From the NCBI GenBank assembly GCA_017849555.1, contig JAFIGU010000031.1:1-60180 (forward strand): a DNA stretch of 60,180 nt. Direction: 5' to 3'. The notes under the pieces were generated by a model, which saw only the letters and a list, made by a program, of their open reading frames with translations, made no database searches and had not been told where the DNA came from. A program made the translations under genes and the position numbers. The number at the start of each line of letters is the position of its first letter. The stretch's first letter is position 1. This DNA is from Sphingomonas sp. Lineage in GTDB: Bacteria; Pseudomonadota; Alphaproteobacteria; Sphingomonadales; Sphingomonadaceae. This document shows, piece by piece, positions 50,571 to 59,583 of this stretch.

Positions 50571-51668
50571 TCAGCCCATAAGCCAGGAGAGGGGTCGGTA
50601 TTGATCGTCGAGACCGAACTCTTTCGGGCCGACGACCGCCAGCGCTGCCGGGGTAACCAGCTGAGGCGGCGCTGCGCAGACGATCACCGATACGCGCTGC
50701 CCATAGGCCAATCGCTCGGTGGGAATGGCGTGCGCGGACTCTGTGTCCACGATGGTTATGAGATCCGGGACGATGCAGCGCAACGTCCCGTCGACGCGCA
50801 CGCTGAGGTTCTCGTTCTGGAAATCGATCGCCGCGACGCTGTTCCCTTCGAGCGCCTTGACCGTGCAGGTGCCGAACACCCAGCCGTCGCGTGTATTGCG
50901 TTCGATCGAAACGATTTTGCCTTCGAAGGCGCAGCGGCCATCGCCGTAGAGAGGCAGTTCGCACAGAGCCGCGGTCAGGCGCTCGACCGGAGCGCGGTCG
51001 CTGTGAGATTTGCCGTTGATCGCTCGTCCGATAGCGATTGCACCCGAGAGCGTCTCCGGAACGATAGCGGTGCGCGCCTGGGCTCCCGTCATCGGATAGC
51101 AGGACAGACATCCGGCTGCGCCCATCGCTGCGACAACGGGGCGAGCCAACTCCTCTGCCTTCTGGCCGTCGTCGGTTTCAAACATGACAACATTGCCATG
51201 CTCATCTCCGAGCGCCATCGGGGCGCAACGGATGCCGTTGATATTCATGCTGGTCATCTGGAGCTTCGGAAACGCGCGTCCCATGCCGTCGCCATCGATG
51301 ACCGGAAGCCCGCGCATCGCCGCGTACGCGACCGGCATCATCGAGTTGCAGCCGCCGATCTCCAGCGAAATAATCGCGCTGGCGGTGCGGCCGAGATAGC
51401 GCTCGAGCGCACGCACGGCGCGATCCTGATCATCAATCGAGAGCAGCTTCTCGATCATTACGGTCGGGGCTCCCATGGCGGCCGCGCCGAACACGGCGGC
51501 TTCGTCAGCCAGATCGGCAACGTCGAGAAGGCGCACCGGTCCAAACTCCCCAATGGCTTCGTGGCACAGCAGCGATCCGAGGTAGGGATCTCCGCCGCCG
51601 CCTGTGCCGAGAAATGTCGAACCGGCAGCAAGATCCTCGATATCTTCAAGCCCGATCTGCGTGATCAT
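50571..51668 (-). CDS. DUF917 / S-methyl-thiohydantoin desulfurase-like protein
   Basis: A 365-residue protein. The opening IEDLAAGSTFLGTGGGGDPYLGSLL with the GGGGDP loop, PTVMIEKLL, ISLEIGGCNSMMPVAYAAMRGLPVIDGDGMGRAFPKLQM and the C-terminal CIVPDLITIVDTESAHAIPTERLAYGQRV all fit DUF917, a family now linked to hydrolysis of S-methyl thiohydantoin. The start overlaps the hyuA stop by four bases. HyuA-like and DUF917 domains occur fused in some fungal proteins, so the two gene products probably act as one enzyme. The substrate is unknown. Confidence 0.83.
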   Translation of the reverse strand: MITQIGLEDIEDLAAGSTFLGTGGGGDPYLGSLLCHEAIGEFGPVRLLDVADLADEAAVFGAAAMGAPTVMIEKLLSIDDQDRAVRALERYLGRTASAIISLEIGGCNSMMPVAYAAMRGLPVIDGDGMGRAFPKLQMTSMNINGIRCAPMALGDEHGNVVMFETDDGQKAEELARPVVAAMGAAGCLSCYPMTGAQARTAIVPETLSGAIAIGRAINGKSHSDRAPVERLTAALCELPLYGDGRCAFEGKIVSIERNTRDGWVFGTCTVKALEGNSVAAIDFQNENLSVRVDGTLRCIVPDLITIVDTESAHAIPTERLAYGQRVSVIVCAAPPQLVTPAALAVVGPKEFGLDDQYRPLSWLMG

Positions 51669-53227
51669 GCCTGTACCTCCGTCGCCGCTAAATCGCTTAC
51701 CGCTCGACAAATCACCCGCGTCGCTCCTCCTGACATGTATTGTACTGGGATCGCCTCTAGATCGACGATTTCCACACCTTCCTTGGTCCCACCGGCTTCG
51801 ATCACCCGTTGGGTGGCGAGTTCCTGCGCTTCGGCAAGCGCCGCCTCTTTCTCCGCCGGAGAGGCGATCATGTAGAGGCGGTCGATCTCTCCGCTTACTT
51901 GGCCGATCGCCGCCCCGATGGCATTCGCGACACCTGCATGATCGGGACGATGCAGCTGTGATACGCCGGGAGGCGCATCGCGCAGGAGAATGCTACCGCC
52001 GCCGACGAGAATGGCCGGCGTCGCGTCGGGTGTGGTCTTGATGCGATCGATCGCGTCGGCAATGATCCGCGCCATTTTCTGCCGAGACGATTCTAGCAGC
52101 TCGTCGCCCAGGTCACTGACCAGCGCCTTGTCGCCGAAATCTGCCCAGCCCGATGCAACGGCGATGTCGCTCGCGGTCAGGATGCCTCCGCCAAAAATCT
52201 TCGCTTTTTCGCGGAGCGCGAAGCCGACCGATTGCGGTCCCACGCTTACGCCGTCACTTTGCTCTCGGACCAGGCTGCCTCCGCCAAGTCCAACCGAAAG
52301 GATGTCGGGCATCCGGAAATTCGTCCGGACTCCGCCAACGTCGACATGGACCGACGACTGTCGGGGGAAACCCTTCGAGAGCACGCCCACGTCGGTAGTG
52401 GTGCCGCCGATGTCTATCACTACCGCGTCTGATTGCCCGGTCAGCCAGGCGGCTCCTCGCAGACTGTTCGTCGGGCCGGCCGCAAAGGTCATCACCGGAT
52501 GCCGACGAAGCTGGTCGGCGCTCATCAGCGTGCCGTCGTTCTGGCTGACGTACCAGGGGCAGGTCAGTTTCAGCTGTTGAAGTGCATCTCCGAACGCCTT
52601 GGCCACAATGGTTGCAAGTGGACGAAGACTCGCGTTCATTATCGCGGCATTCTCGCGCTCAAGCATTCCGGCGCGGCCGAGTTCGGAGGAAAGAGACACC
52701 TCAAGGCTCGGCTCGGACTCTTGAACGATTGCACCGGCCTGAACTTCCTGTTCGGCGTTCATGTGACTGAAGATGCACGAAATGGCCACTTGGGTGATGC
52801 CGGCGGTCGCCGCGCGGTGGGCTGCGTTCGCAATTTCTCCGGCATCGAACGGCGCGATCGGCTGGCCATCAAAATTGAAACCGCCTCGAACGAACGCACT
52901 GTCACCAAAGACTACGTCGCGTACATCCTGTGGCCATCCCGAGAAGGGGGGAATGCCGCGAGACGCCGGTGCACCGATCCTAATCGCCAGCACTTTTGTC
53001 AGGCTACGGCGTTGTACGAACGCATTGGTAAAGTGCGTCGTACCGATCATCACCGCGCGGATCGCTTCGGGTCCGACTTTCGCTTCGCCGATGAGGGAGT
53101 GAACCGCGTCGACGATGCCGCTGACGACGTCCGCGCTCGTTGGACGTTTTATGGCGGCAATTACATTGCGCCCTGAAATCAAGGCGGCATCCGTATTTGT
53201 GCCGCCCACATCTACTCCGATTCGCAT
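51665..53227 (-). CDS. Hydantoinase/oxoprolinase family protein (HyuA-like)
   Basis: A 520-residue ATP-dependent cyclic-amidase subunit of the actin-like ATPase fold: N-terminal phosphate loop MRIGVDVGGTNTDAALISG, MIGTTHFTNAFVQRR, central DGTLMSADQLRRHPVMTFAAGPTNSLRGA, VVIDIGGTTTDVGVLSKG, and C-terminal ILVGGGSILL. It covers the Hydant_A_N and Hydantoinase_A domains. The usual partner HyuB is absent; DUF917 follows instead. First gene of the operon, preceded by two CTACT/AGTAG palindromes. Likely reaction: ATP-driven ring opening of a hydantoin-, thiohydantoin- or lactam-type compound. Confidence 0.87.
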   Translation of the reverse strand: MRIGVDVGGTNTDAALISGRNVIAAIKRPTSADVVSGIVDAVHSLIGEAKVGPEAIRAVMIGTTHFTNAFVQRRSLTKVLAIRIGAPASRGIPPFSGWPQDVRDVVFGDSAFVRGGFNFDGQPIAPFDAGEIANAAHRAATAGITQVAISCIFSHMNAEQEVQAGAIVQESEPSLEVSLSSELGRAGMLERENAAIMNASLRPLATIVAKAFGDALQQLKLTCPWYVSQNDGTLMSADQLRRHPVMTFAAGPTNSLRGAAWLTGQSDAVVIDIGGTTTDVGVLSKGFPRQSSVHVDVGGVRTNFRMPDILSVGLGGGSLVREQSDGVSVGPQSVGFALREKAKIFGGGILTASDIAVASGWADFGDKALVSDLGDELLESSRQKMARIIADAIDRIKTTPDATPAILVGGGSILLRDAPPGVSQLHRPDHAGVANAIGAAIGQVSGEIDRLYMIASPAEKEAALAEAQELATQRVIEAGGTKEGVEIVDLEAIPVQYMSGGATRVICRAVSDLAATEVQA

Positions 53228-53312
53228 CGCTTTTTATGCCCCTCTTGGATGCAACCGAGTTGCACTCGCCAGGTGGGCCGGTTCAACGGTGATGCTTGGG
53301 AGGGGTCCTGTT

Positions 53313-53323
53313 CTACTTAGTAG
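53313..53323. promoter_or_regulatory. CTACT-N1-AGTAG operator, promoter-proximal, hyuA operon
   Basis: CTACTTAGTAG lies 86 bp upstream of the hyuA start. Its centre is 40 bp from the N6 palindrome at 53350. The same N6-then-N1 order and spacing are found before the racemase gene. Confidence 0.6.
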
Positions 53324-53349
53324 TTAGACAATGTTCCGGATGCACTCAT

Positions 53350-53367
53350 GCTACTCAATCGAGTAGC
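53350..53367. promoter_or_regulatory. CTACT-N6-AGTAG operator, distal, hyuA operon
   Basis: GCTACTCAATCGAGTAGC has perfect seven-base arms and touches the stop codon of the LuxR-type regulator gene. It has no T-run, so a terminator role is unlikely, and the motif family points to an operator. Confidence 0.6.
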
Positions 53368-55856
53368 TATATGGCGCTCAGCTCTTTTGCCCTATGCACC
53401 GCCGACAGACGGTCATGCACGTTGAGCTTCCGATAGATGCTTTTGAGGTGAAACCGTACGCCGTGTTCGCTCATATCGAGAATCCGACCGATAACCTTAT
53501 CACTGCCCCCCTCGCTCAGCGCCTGGAGCACCTCGATCTCGCGCGTGGAGAGTAGGACACCCTGGCTCTCTTCCACTATCTTGCTCGACGCACGAAGCGC
53601 TCCAATAAACCGTTTTCGGCCCGAGCGGGCGCCGTCGGGCTCCGAGGCGAGGCGTGCCATCGCGGCCGCCAACCTGGGATTCATGGTATGAAGGAAAACC
53701 TGCCGGGCTCCTAGTCGAACGCCCAGCTGCAACGCACGGCGCAACTCGGCGTCGGCCCGCTCGTCACCGCCATCAAGCAAAAGAGTCGTGAGCAGTATTC
53801 GATAACGCAGGCTCGACCGCGCCAGCTTTAGCCGATCGCTCGTTTTCAAGGCTTCGCGAAGTCCGTATTCGGCGTCATCTCGACGACCTTCTCTTGCCGC
53901 CAGATAGGCTTTGGCGAGTTGGAAGGTCTCCTGTTCTTGCCAAGTCCCGGCGGCATCGACGGGCGCTAGCGGTCCCCAAGCTTCGTTCGAAGCGGTGCCG
54001 TCGCGGATCCATTGTTCACCGGAGAGAACGATCGCGAGATTCTGCAGCATCGCCGCTACGCGAGGCAGCCCCTGTGCGCCCAGCTTGCGCCTCTGGTCAG
54101 CCAGGGCCTCGTGCGCTGGACCAAGGCCATGATCGGCGGCGATGATCCGCGCCATTGGCTCATAAGCCGCAGCATAGATATCGAACCACGCCTCGGAATC
54201 GGGCATGCGATAGGCTGACTTCCGGACGGAGCCACGCGCACTCGTCAGCTGTCCCAGCTCGTATTCGAGCGACGCCATGAGTGCAGACATCACAGTCTCC
54301 GCGCCTCGGTCGTCGGCGAACTCCTGCCGCCAGCGCTTGCGCGCATCTCCCAGCGCGACACGCGCTTTCTTGAGATCCCCTTGGGCTAGAAGGATGTTCG
54401 CTTCGTGGAGAGCTAGAAACATCAGATTGTACCGAGAGTCCGCACTTCGCGCATGGACGCGGGCATCGATGAGGTTCGCCAGGGCCGCATCGAAGTGCGC
54501 GCGTTGCGTGTGGAGAACGCAGGAGAGGGTAGATAGAAGCGACTTCCAGTCCGGCTCGTCGGCCCCCTTCGCCACGATCAAGCGAAACCGCTCGAGGTCG
54601 GCCTCACGCTGAAGACCGCAGCCATAGACCAGCAACGTTACCCGAACGACTTCGCGGTCACGCTCGAAGTCGGGATTTTGGGGAAGGTCACCCACGTCCA
54701 GGGTGTCAAATGTTTCCTGCGCCTCGGTGATCCGGCCTGCCTTCATCAGCACAATGCAACGCATGAGCTGGAGGACGGGCGATCGAGCGACGATTGCGTC
54801 TCCGGCCTGTTCGACCACTTCGCGAATTGCGGAAAACCCGTGCGTCATCCAGATCAACAACGATCCGCGATCAACGACTGCACCTTCGATCTCTGCCTCG
54901 AGCCCCGCGCTGCGATAAAGTCGGGCAGCGACGACAAGATCGCCGCGTGCCGCAAACTCCTGCGCGGCACGGGCCAACGACTCCACCTGGCTCGCTTTCG
55001 GTAGAGCTTCGAACTGAGCTGCGAGCCATTGACGAAAAATGGGATGGAGCGTTAGCTGGTTGCCTTGACGTTCGATCAGGCCGGCGATCTTGACGCTGGT
55101 TCTGGTTATTGCTTGCAGCGCGTGCGAGCGCGCAATTCCCCGTTTGTCAGGCTCAACTTCGATCGTTTCCGCGATGCTGGCGTGAACGAGGGTGTCGAGC
55201 TCCTCGCCGGTGAGCACCGGCACGACCTCTTGTTCGATATATTCATCGAGGCCTGAAGCCGCGAGGATGGCCGTCATCTCCCAGTCAGCCTCTTCCGGTG
55301 AAGCCTGTTGCGCCCACCTGCACAATAAAGTGCAAGCAGCAGGCCAGTTCTTGGCCAGATCGGTGACCAGTTTCCGAAATCTAGAAGGAATGCGGTCTGT
55401 TCGGGAGCGAACCTCTGCATCAGACAGTCGTAGATTGCGCCAGTCCACAACTTGAGCTGTGCCGTCGACGGTCAACCGGGCCAAAGTGAGCTGCTTGAGA
55501 TAATGCACCGCAATCCAGATCCGCGGCGCGTCGAAGGCGGGGAAGCGGCCGTTTAGCGCCTCTGACAGCGCGTTTGCATCGGCACCCCGAAGACTATCCA
55601 CAATGACGATGTCGCCTTTTCCGGCGCTGAGGATGGCGGTGGCGGCGGCGCGGGGGTCGGCCCGGTGGCTTGTAGCGTCAAAGCGCAGGATTTGGCTCCG
55701 GCCATCGCGACGAGCCAATCTTTCGGCCGAGCGCAGAAGATCGGATTTCCCGAAACCGGGAGGCGCGCAGACGACCATGATGTCGGACGAGGCCACCAGT
55801 CGTTCGGCCAGGGCCGTTGATCCAATATCGGCATTCGCAATCTGACCGATAGCCAT
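53367..55856 (-). CDS. LuxR-family regulator of the MalT/LAL (STAND ATPase) type
   Basis: An 829-residue regulator. It has an N-terminal AAA/STAND domain with Walker A VVCAPPGFGKSDLLRS (about 29-44) and Walker B IVIVDSLRGAD, a long helical repeat region (TPR-like, about 340-740), and a C-terminal LuxR HTH: LSTREIEVLQALSEGG, DMSEHGVRFHLKSIYRKLNV. These ATP-gated activators respond to small inducers (MalT to maltotriose). It lies between the hyuA operon and the racemase-receptor genes, and palindromes before all three units suggest it controls them. Confidence 0.9.
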   Translation of the reverse strand: MAIGQIANADIGSTALAERLVASSDIMVVCAPPGFGKSDLLRSAERLARRDGRSQILRFDATSHRADPRAAATAILSAGKGDIVIVDSLRGADANALSEALNGRFPAFDAPRIWIAVHYLKQLTLARLTVDGTAQVVDWRNLRLSDAEVRSRTDRIPSRFRKLVTDLAKNWPAACTLLCRWAQQASPEEADWEMTAILAASGLDEYIEQEVVPVLTGEELDTLVHASIAETIEVEPDKRGIARSHALQAITRTSVKIAGLIERQGNQLTLHPIFRQWLAAQFEALPKASQVESLARAAQEFAARGDLVVAARLYRSAGLEAEIEGAVVDRGSLLIWMTHGFSAIREVVEQAGDAIVARSPVLQLMRCIVLMKAGRITEAQETFDTLDVGDLPQNPDFERDREVVRVTLLVYGCGLQREADLERFRLIVAKGADEPDWKSLLSTLSCVLHTQRAHFDAALANLIDARVHARSADSRYNLMFLALHEANILLAQGDLKKARVALGDARKRWRQEFADDRGAETVMSALMASLEYELGQLTSARGSVRKSAYRMPDSEAWFDIYAAAYEPMARIIAADHGLGPAHEALADQRRKLGAQGLPRVAAMLQNLAIVLSGEQWIRDGTASNEAWGPLAPVDAAGTWQEQETFQLAKAYLAAREGRRDDAEYGLREALKTSDRLKLARSSLRYRILLTTLLLDGGDERADAELRRALQLGVRLGARQVFLHTMNPRLAAAMARLASEPDGARSGRKRFIGALRASSKIVEESQGVLLSTREIEVLQALSEGGSDKVIGRILDMSEHGVRFHLKSIYRKLNVHDRLSAVHRAKELSAI

Positions 55857-55961
55857 CGCATCGCTCCCGCCTCATTCAATGCTGCGTGGTGCCGACCTCT
55901 AGAATCCATATCGGCGCAGTCCGAGTCTATAGCACCTCGCTCCGGCAGATGGAACCATCCC

Positions 55962-55979
55962 ACTACTAGAGCTAGTAGT
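55962..55979. promoter_or_regulatory. CTACT-N6-AGTAG operator, distal, racemase promoter
   Basis: ACTACTAGAGCTAGTAGT has eight-base arms around AG in the divergent gap between the LuxR-type regulator and the racemase. It has the same arm sequence and N6 spacing as 53350-53367 and may also serve autoregulation. Confidence 0.62.
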
Positions 55980-56005
55980 CTCGAAAGCGGCCTGACAATC
56001 CCTTT

Positions 56006-56016
56006 CTACTAGGCAG
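56006..56016. promoter_or_regulatory. Degenerate CTACT-N1 operator, proximal, racemase promoter
   Basis: CTACTAGGCAG keeps the left half perfectly and three of five bases on the right. Its centre is about 40 bp from the N6 palindrome at 55962, repeating the layout before hyuA. Confidence 0.45.
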
Positions 56017-56102
56017 GGAAGAGCCTCTCCCTATCGCGACGCTTGTTACATGACCGCCAACAGGGACACATTTCTGTAGCAAACAGGAACGGTGAAACGA
56101 CG

Positions 56103-56843
56103 ATGAAGACGATCCATCTGATTACCCCGGTTTCGGTCCCGGGCCTTCGTAACCTCGACGAGATCGCCCATCTGGCGAGCCCGACACTTTCGTTCACCCA
56201 TTCGATTCTGGACCGCGGGCCGCCGTCGATCGAGTCTGAATATGACGAGGCGCTGGCCGTTCCCGACACGATCGTGCGGGCCATTGAGGCCGAACGCGGT
56301 GGGGCGGACGCGATCATCATCGATTGCATGGGTGATCCGGGGCTGAAGCCCGCCCGCGAAGTCGTCCGCATTCCAGTCCTTGGACCTGGTGAGACGTCGA
56401 TGCATTTGGCGGCGATGCTGGGTCAGAAGTTCAGCATCGTGACGGTGCTGAACTCGGTCAGGCCAATGCTGGTTAACGCCGCGAAGGTCTACGGCGTCTA
56501 TGAAAAGCTGGCATCAGTCTTGGTCGTGGACATTCCCGTGCTCGAACTCGAGCAGCGACTGGCCGAGGTGCAGCAGGCGCTGGCGGCGAAGGCGCTAGAC
56601 GCCGTCGAACGCGACGGCGCCGATGTGATCGTTCTCGGCTGCACCGGCTTCCTCGGCTGCGCGGCCGCGATTGAAAAGCATCTTCTCGCGGCGGGGCATG
56701 ACGTGCCTGTCATCGACCCGATCCCGGCAACGGTATGTGTGGCGGAAGCGATCGTAAAGAGCGGCCTTCGACACAGCAAGCGGACTTACTCGGTTCCCAG
56801 GTCCAAAACCATCATCGGGTTCGACATTCCAGACTTCAAGTAA
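56103..56843 (+). CDS. Aspartate/glutamate/hydantoin racemase family protein
   Basis: A 246-residue cofactor-independent racemase fold with the two catalytic cysteines visible: ADAIIIDCMGDPGLKPARE and DVIVLGCTGFLGCA. The MKTIHLITPVSVPG start and GPGETSMHLAAMLG segment fit the hydantoin racemase branch, so it probably interconverts D and L forms of a hydantoin-like ring. An AGGAACGG ribosome binding site precedes ATG 56103. The TonB-dependent receptor gene begins 24 bases after the stop, so the two form an operon. Confidence 0.88.
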   Translation: MKTIHLITPVSVPGLRNLDEIAHLASPTLSFTHSILDRGPPSIESEYDEALAVPDTIVRAIEAERGGADAIIIDCMGDPGLKPAREVVRIPVLGPGETSMHLAAMLGQKFSIVTVLNSVRPMLVNAAKVYGVYEKLASVLVVDIPVLELEQRLAEVQQALAAKALDAVERDGADVIVLGCTGFLGCAAAIEKHLLAAGHDVPVIDPIPATVCVAEAIVKSGLRHSKRTYSVPRSKTIIGFDIPDFK

Positions 56844-56867
56844 ACATACAAAAGAAGGGGGTTTTTC

Positions 56868-59054
56868 ATGAGGTTGTTCAAGATCAAGACACGCTGCCTG
56901 TTGATGGCGAGCGCTGTAGTGCTTCTGCCGGCTATGGCCGAGGCGCAATCGACGGAGGGAGCCAGTACGTCGGCTGTTCCGCCTAGTGCTTCAGCGCAAG
57001 AGAGTACCGATATCGGCGACATCGTTGTGACCGCGCAGCGCCGCGAGCAGCGAGGCAACGACGTCGGCATCGCGATGAATGTGGTCACGGGAGCCGAACT
57101 TGCATCGGCCGGGGTCAAGCAGGTCAATGACCTCACAGCGTTGACGACGAACGTCAACATCAAGAACACCCTCGGCAACAGCGTGCCGAACATCTCGATC
57201 CGCGGCATCGGCCTCAACGACTATGCCTCGAATAACAACCCAGCGGCCGGCGTTTATGTCGACAATGTCTACCTGGTCTCGCCAGCGATGCTTTCGTTCG
57301 GCTTGTTCGACGTTGAACGCGTTGAAATTCTAAAGGGGCCGCAGGGCGATCTTTACGGTCGCAACACGACCGCCGGCGCCATTAATATTATAAGCCGCCG
57401 GCCTTCGGCCACGCCGAGCGCCGATTTCGAAGTTGGCTATGGCAGCTATCAGAGCTGGCACGTCAACGGCGCAGTCGGTGGGGCACTCACGTCAACCCTG
57501 AACGGACGGTTTGCCTTTGTAACGGATCAGCAGGATTCCGGTTGGGTAACGAACTACGTCACAGGAAAACGCATCGGTAAGATCGACCGAACTGCTGCGC
57601 GGCTTCAACTGGAATGGACGCCTTCGGCTGCGTTCAAGGCGCGCTTAAGCGCCCACGCCGGCTATGATCGGTCGGACGAGGCCTTGTACAAGGCCGACAA
57701 TAATGTGACGACCACCGAGGATGATCCATATCTCAGTAAGCCGCGCACTGCCGGCTCTGCTAATGATCCGCATCTGGACAACAAGTCGTTGGGCGCATCG
57801 CTCACAATGGACTGGAACATCGATAACAACATCACGCTGACGTCGATTTCGGCCTATGAGCATTTCCGACGCATCGATGTGGCTGATCAAGACGGGACCG
57901 GCCTTCGCCAGCTCGACAGCACCTTCGATAATAAGATCGAGGAGGCGACCCAAGAGGTCCGTCTGTCCTATTCAAAGGACGATCTGAACCTAATCGGCGG
58001 CGTTTACTATTCACACGACACCGTCAATACCCGTGATTTCTACCTCATCAGCGACCTTTTTCCATCGTTTGGGGACACGCTGGGCAACACCTATCGTCAA
58101 AAGACGGAGGCATATGCTGGCTTCCTGCATGGTGAATGGACGTTCTTGCCGCAGCTCACCGTCATTGCAGGCCTGCGCTATACGCACGAGAGCAAGGACT
58201 TCGATAACGTCACCACCTTTTTCGGCTCGAATGGCGCATATACAAACGCGTTTCCGCCGGCGAGCAGCACGTTTTCCACTTCGAGGGTCTCCGGCAAGAT
58301 TGGCCTCAACTACAAGCCTGCCGACAATACTCTGATATACGGAACCGTAAGTCGTGGCGTGAAATCGGGTGGCTTCCAAGGCCAACTGACCTTCGATCCA
58401 GCCGCTATTCAGCCGTTCAGAGATGAGACGGTCACGGCCTATGAGATCGGCATCAAGAGCCGGGTTCTTCCCAATCTCCAGATCAACGTGGCCGCGTTCA
58501 ATTATCAGTACAAGGACGCGCAATTCTACGGGCCACTGTTCGACTCCCCACTCGGAACTCTGTTCGGCATAGCAAATGCAGGGAACGCCCGAGTCCGAGG
58601 GTTAGAAGGAGACGTTCGTTGGCGTCCCACCCCCGGCTTAGACATATATGGCGGCGTTGGTTTCATTGACACGAAGATTACCAAATCGATCGTAGCCGGC
58701 GTGGCAGAAGGAAGCCGGCTTCCTAATGCGCCGAAGCTGACCCTCAACGGCTCGATCAAATATGGCTGGAGGGTTTCCGACAAGCTTCACGCGGACGTTA
58801 CGTTGGCAGGTGTTTACCAGAGCCAGGTTGCGTTTGATATCGTGCGCAACCCGCCTCAGGCTGTCGAGCCGGGTTACTTCTTGGGGAACGCAGAGGCCGG
58901 CGTCGACCTTGGTGACCATTTCAGAGTATCGGTATTCGGCAAGAACCTCTTCGACAAGCTCTACCGGACGCAGTCCCTTTTCACGAGCATTGGTTGGACG
59001 TACCAGTACGGTAATCCGCGCACGTTCGGCGTCAACCTCAAGTACAAAATGTAG
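56868..59054 (+). CDS. TonB-dependent outer-membrane receptor
   Basis: A 728-residue receptor with a signal peptide (RLFKIKTRCLLMASAVVLLPAMAEA), a TonB-box-like DIVVTAQRREQRG, a plug domain (VPNISIRGIGLNDYASNNNP, VDNVYLVSPAMLSFGLFDVERVEILKGPQGDLYGRNTTAGAINI) and a 22-strand barrel ending in FGVNLKYKM. The sequence type is that of sphingomonad receptors for organic substrates rather than siderophores. It is operonic with the racemase, so the imported ligand is probably the racemase/hydantoinase substrate. Confidence 0.93.
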   Translation: MRLFKIKTRCLLMASAVVLLPAMAEAQSTEGASTSAVPPSASAQESTDIGDIVVTAQRREQRGNDVGIAMNVVTGAELASAGVKQVNDLTALTTNVNIKNTLGNSVPNISIRGIGLNDYASNNNPAAGVYVDNVYLVSPAMLSFGLFDVERVEILKGPQGDLYGRNTTAGAINIISRRPSATPSADFEVGYGSYQSWHVNGAVGGALTSTLNGRFAFVTDQQDSGWVTNYVTGKRIGKIDRTAARLQLEWTPSAAFKARLSAHAGYDRSDEALYKADNNVTTTEDDPYLSKPRTAGSANDPHLDNKSLGASLTMDWNIDNNITLTSISAYEHFRRIDVADQDGTGLRQLDSTFDNKIEEATQEVRLSYSKDDLNLIGGVYYSHDTVNTRDFYLISDLFPSFGDTLGNTYRQKTEAYAGFLHGEWTFLPQLTVIAGLRYTHESKDFDNVTTFFGSNGAYTNAFPPASSTFSTSRVSGKIGLNYKPADNTLIYGTVSRGVKSGGFQGQLTFDPAAIQPFRDETVTAYEIGIKSRVLPNLQINVAAFNYQYKDAQFYGPLFDSPLGTLFGIANAGNARVRGLEGDVRWRPTPGLDIYGGVGFIDTKITKSIVAGVAEGSRLPNAPKLTLNGSIKYGWRVSDKLHADVTLAGVYQSQVAFDIVRNPPQAVEPGYFLGNAEAGVDLGDHFRVSVFGKNLFDKLYRTQSLFTSIGWTYQYGNPRTFGVNLKYKM

Positions 59055-59065
59055 ACCTGCGAAGG

Positions 59066-59094
59066 ACGGGAGGGCGGCATGCCCTCCCGTTTTA
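59066..59094 (+). terminator. Rho-independent terminator after the receptor gene
   Basis: A perfect ten-base stem ACGGGAGGGC/GCCCTCCCGT with a five-base loop is followed by TTT. It lies 12 bases after the stop codon and closes the racemase-receptor operon. Confidence 0.88.
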
Positions 59095-59127
59095 CAAGGC
59101 TAGAATTTTCCCGTCTCCGGCAGTTGG

Positions 59128-59138
59128 CTACTCAGTAG
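59128..59138. promoter_or_regulatory. CTACT-N1-AGTAG operator upstream of the orphan gene
   Basis: CTACTCAGTAG lies 77 bp before the 122-residue gene, after the terminator of the receptor operon. It is a perfect match to the N1 form at 53313. No N6 partner is seen 40 bp upstream. Confidence 0.58.
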
Positions 59139-59214
59139 TCAGATGACACGATCGCACTCCGCGAGGTTGCCGGTTCTTCAAACTGACTTCGCGGGTTCAA
59201 TAGGAGGTAGCGGA

Positions 59215-59583
59215 ATGACGGCTCGTGATGATCTCATTCGGGCCGTGCATGAGTATGAGGCCCTCTTGACCCACTCGGCCGGTCTCAATGCGGAGGTGCC
59301 TGATCACAGAAAGGAAGCTATCCAAGTGCGGCGGCGGATTTCGGAGATGCTTGCCGCTATCGCTTCAACCGGCAACGTTTTCTTCGCAGGCGGCGCGCAG
59401 GGCGTGACCTTCAATGGCCATTTCTCCAAGATGCGTTCGACAATGGCCTATCACCAAGCGTCGTGGCCAGTTGTCTCTGTGAACTATGAGGATGCTGATT
59501 ATCGCGCTTCCGAAACTAAGGCGCGAAAATCCTGCCAAGAGTTCATCGCTTGGGTGAATAATGTCCTGGACGTCTCGAAATGA
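59215..59583 (+). CDS. Hypothetical protein, 122 residues, in the candidate LuxR regulon
   Basis: Soluble, mixed alpha/beta-looking protein: an N-terminal helical half (DDLIRAVHEYEALLTHSAGLNAE, KEAIQVRRRISEMLAAIA) and a C-terminal half with GNVFFAGGAQGVTFNGHFSKM and a final EFIAWVNNVLDVSK helix. No family is recognised. AGGAGG before ATG 59215 is a strong ribosome binding site. An operator-like palindrome precedes it. The next small frame overlaps its stop (ATGA). Confidence 0.7.
   Translation: MTARDDLIRAVHEYEALLTHSAGLNAEVPDHRKEAIQVRRRISEMLAAIASTGNVFFAGGAQGVTFNGHFSKMRSTMAYHQASWPVVSVNYEDADYRASETKARKSCQEFIAWVNNVLDVSK

Noticed and set aside
53350..53367. The palindrome at the end of the LuxR-type gene as a terminator
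   Set aside because: No T-run on either side. Its arms match the CTACT/AGTAG family found at promoters, so an operator is the better reading.
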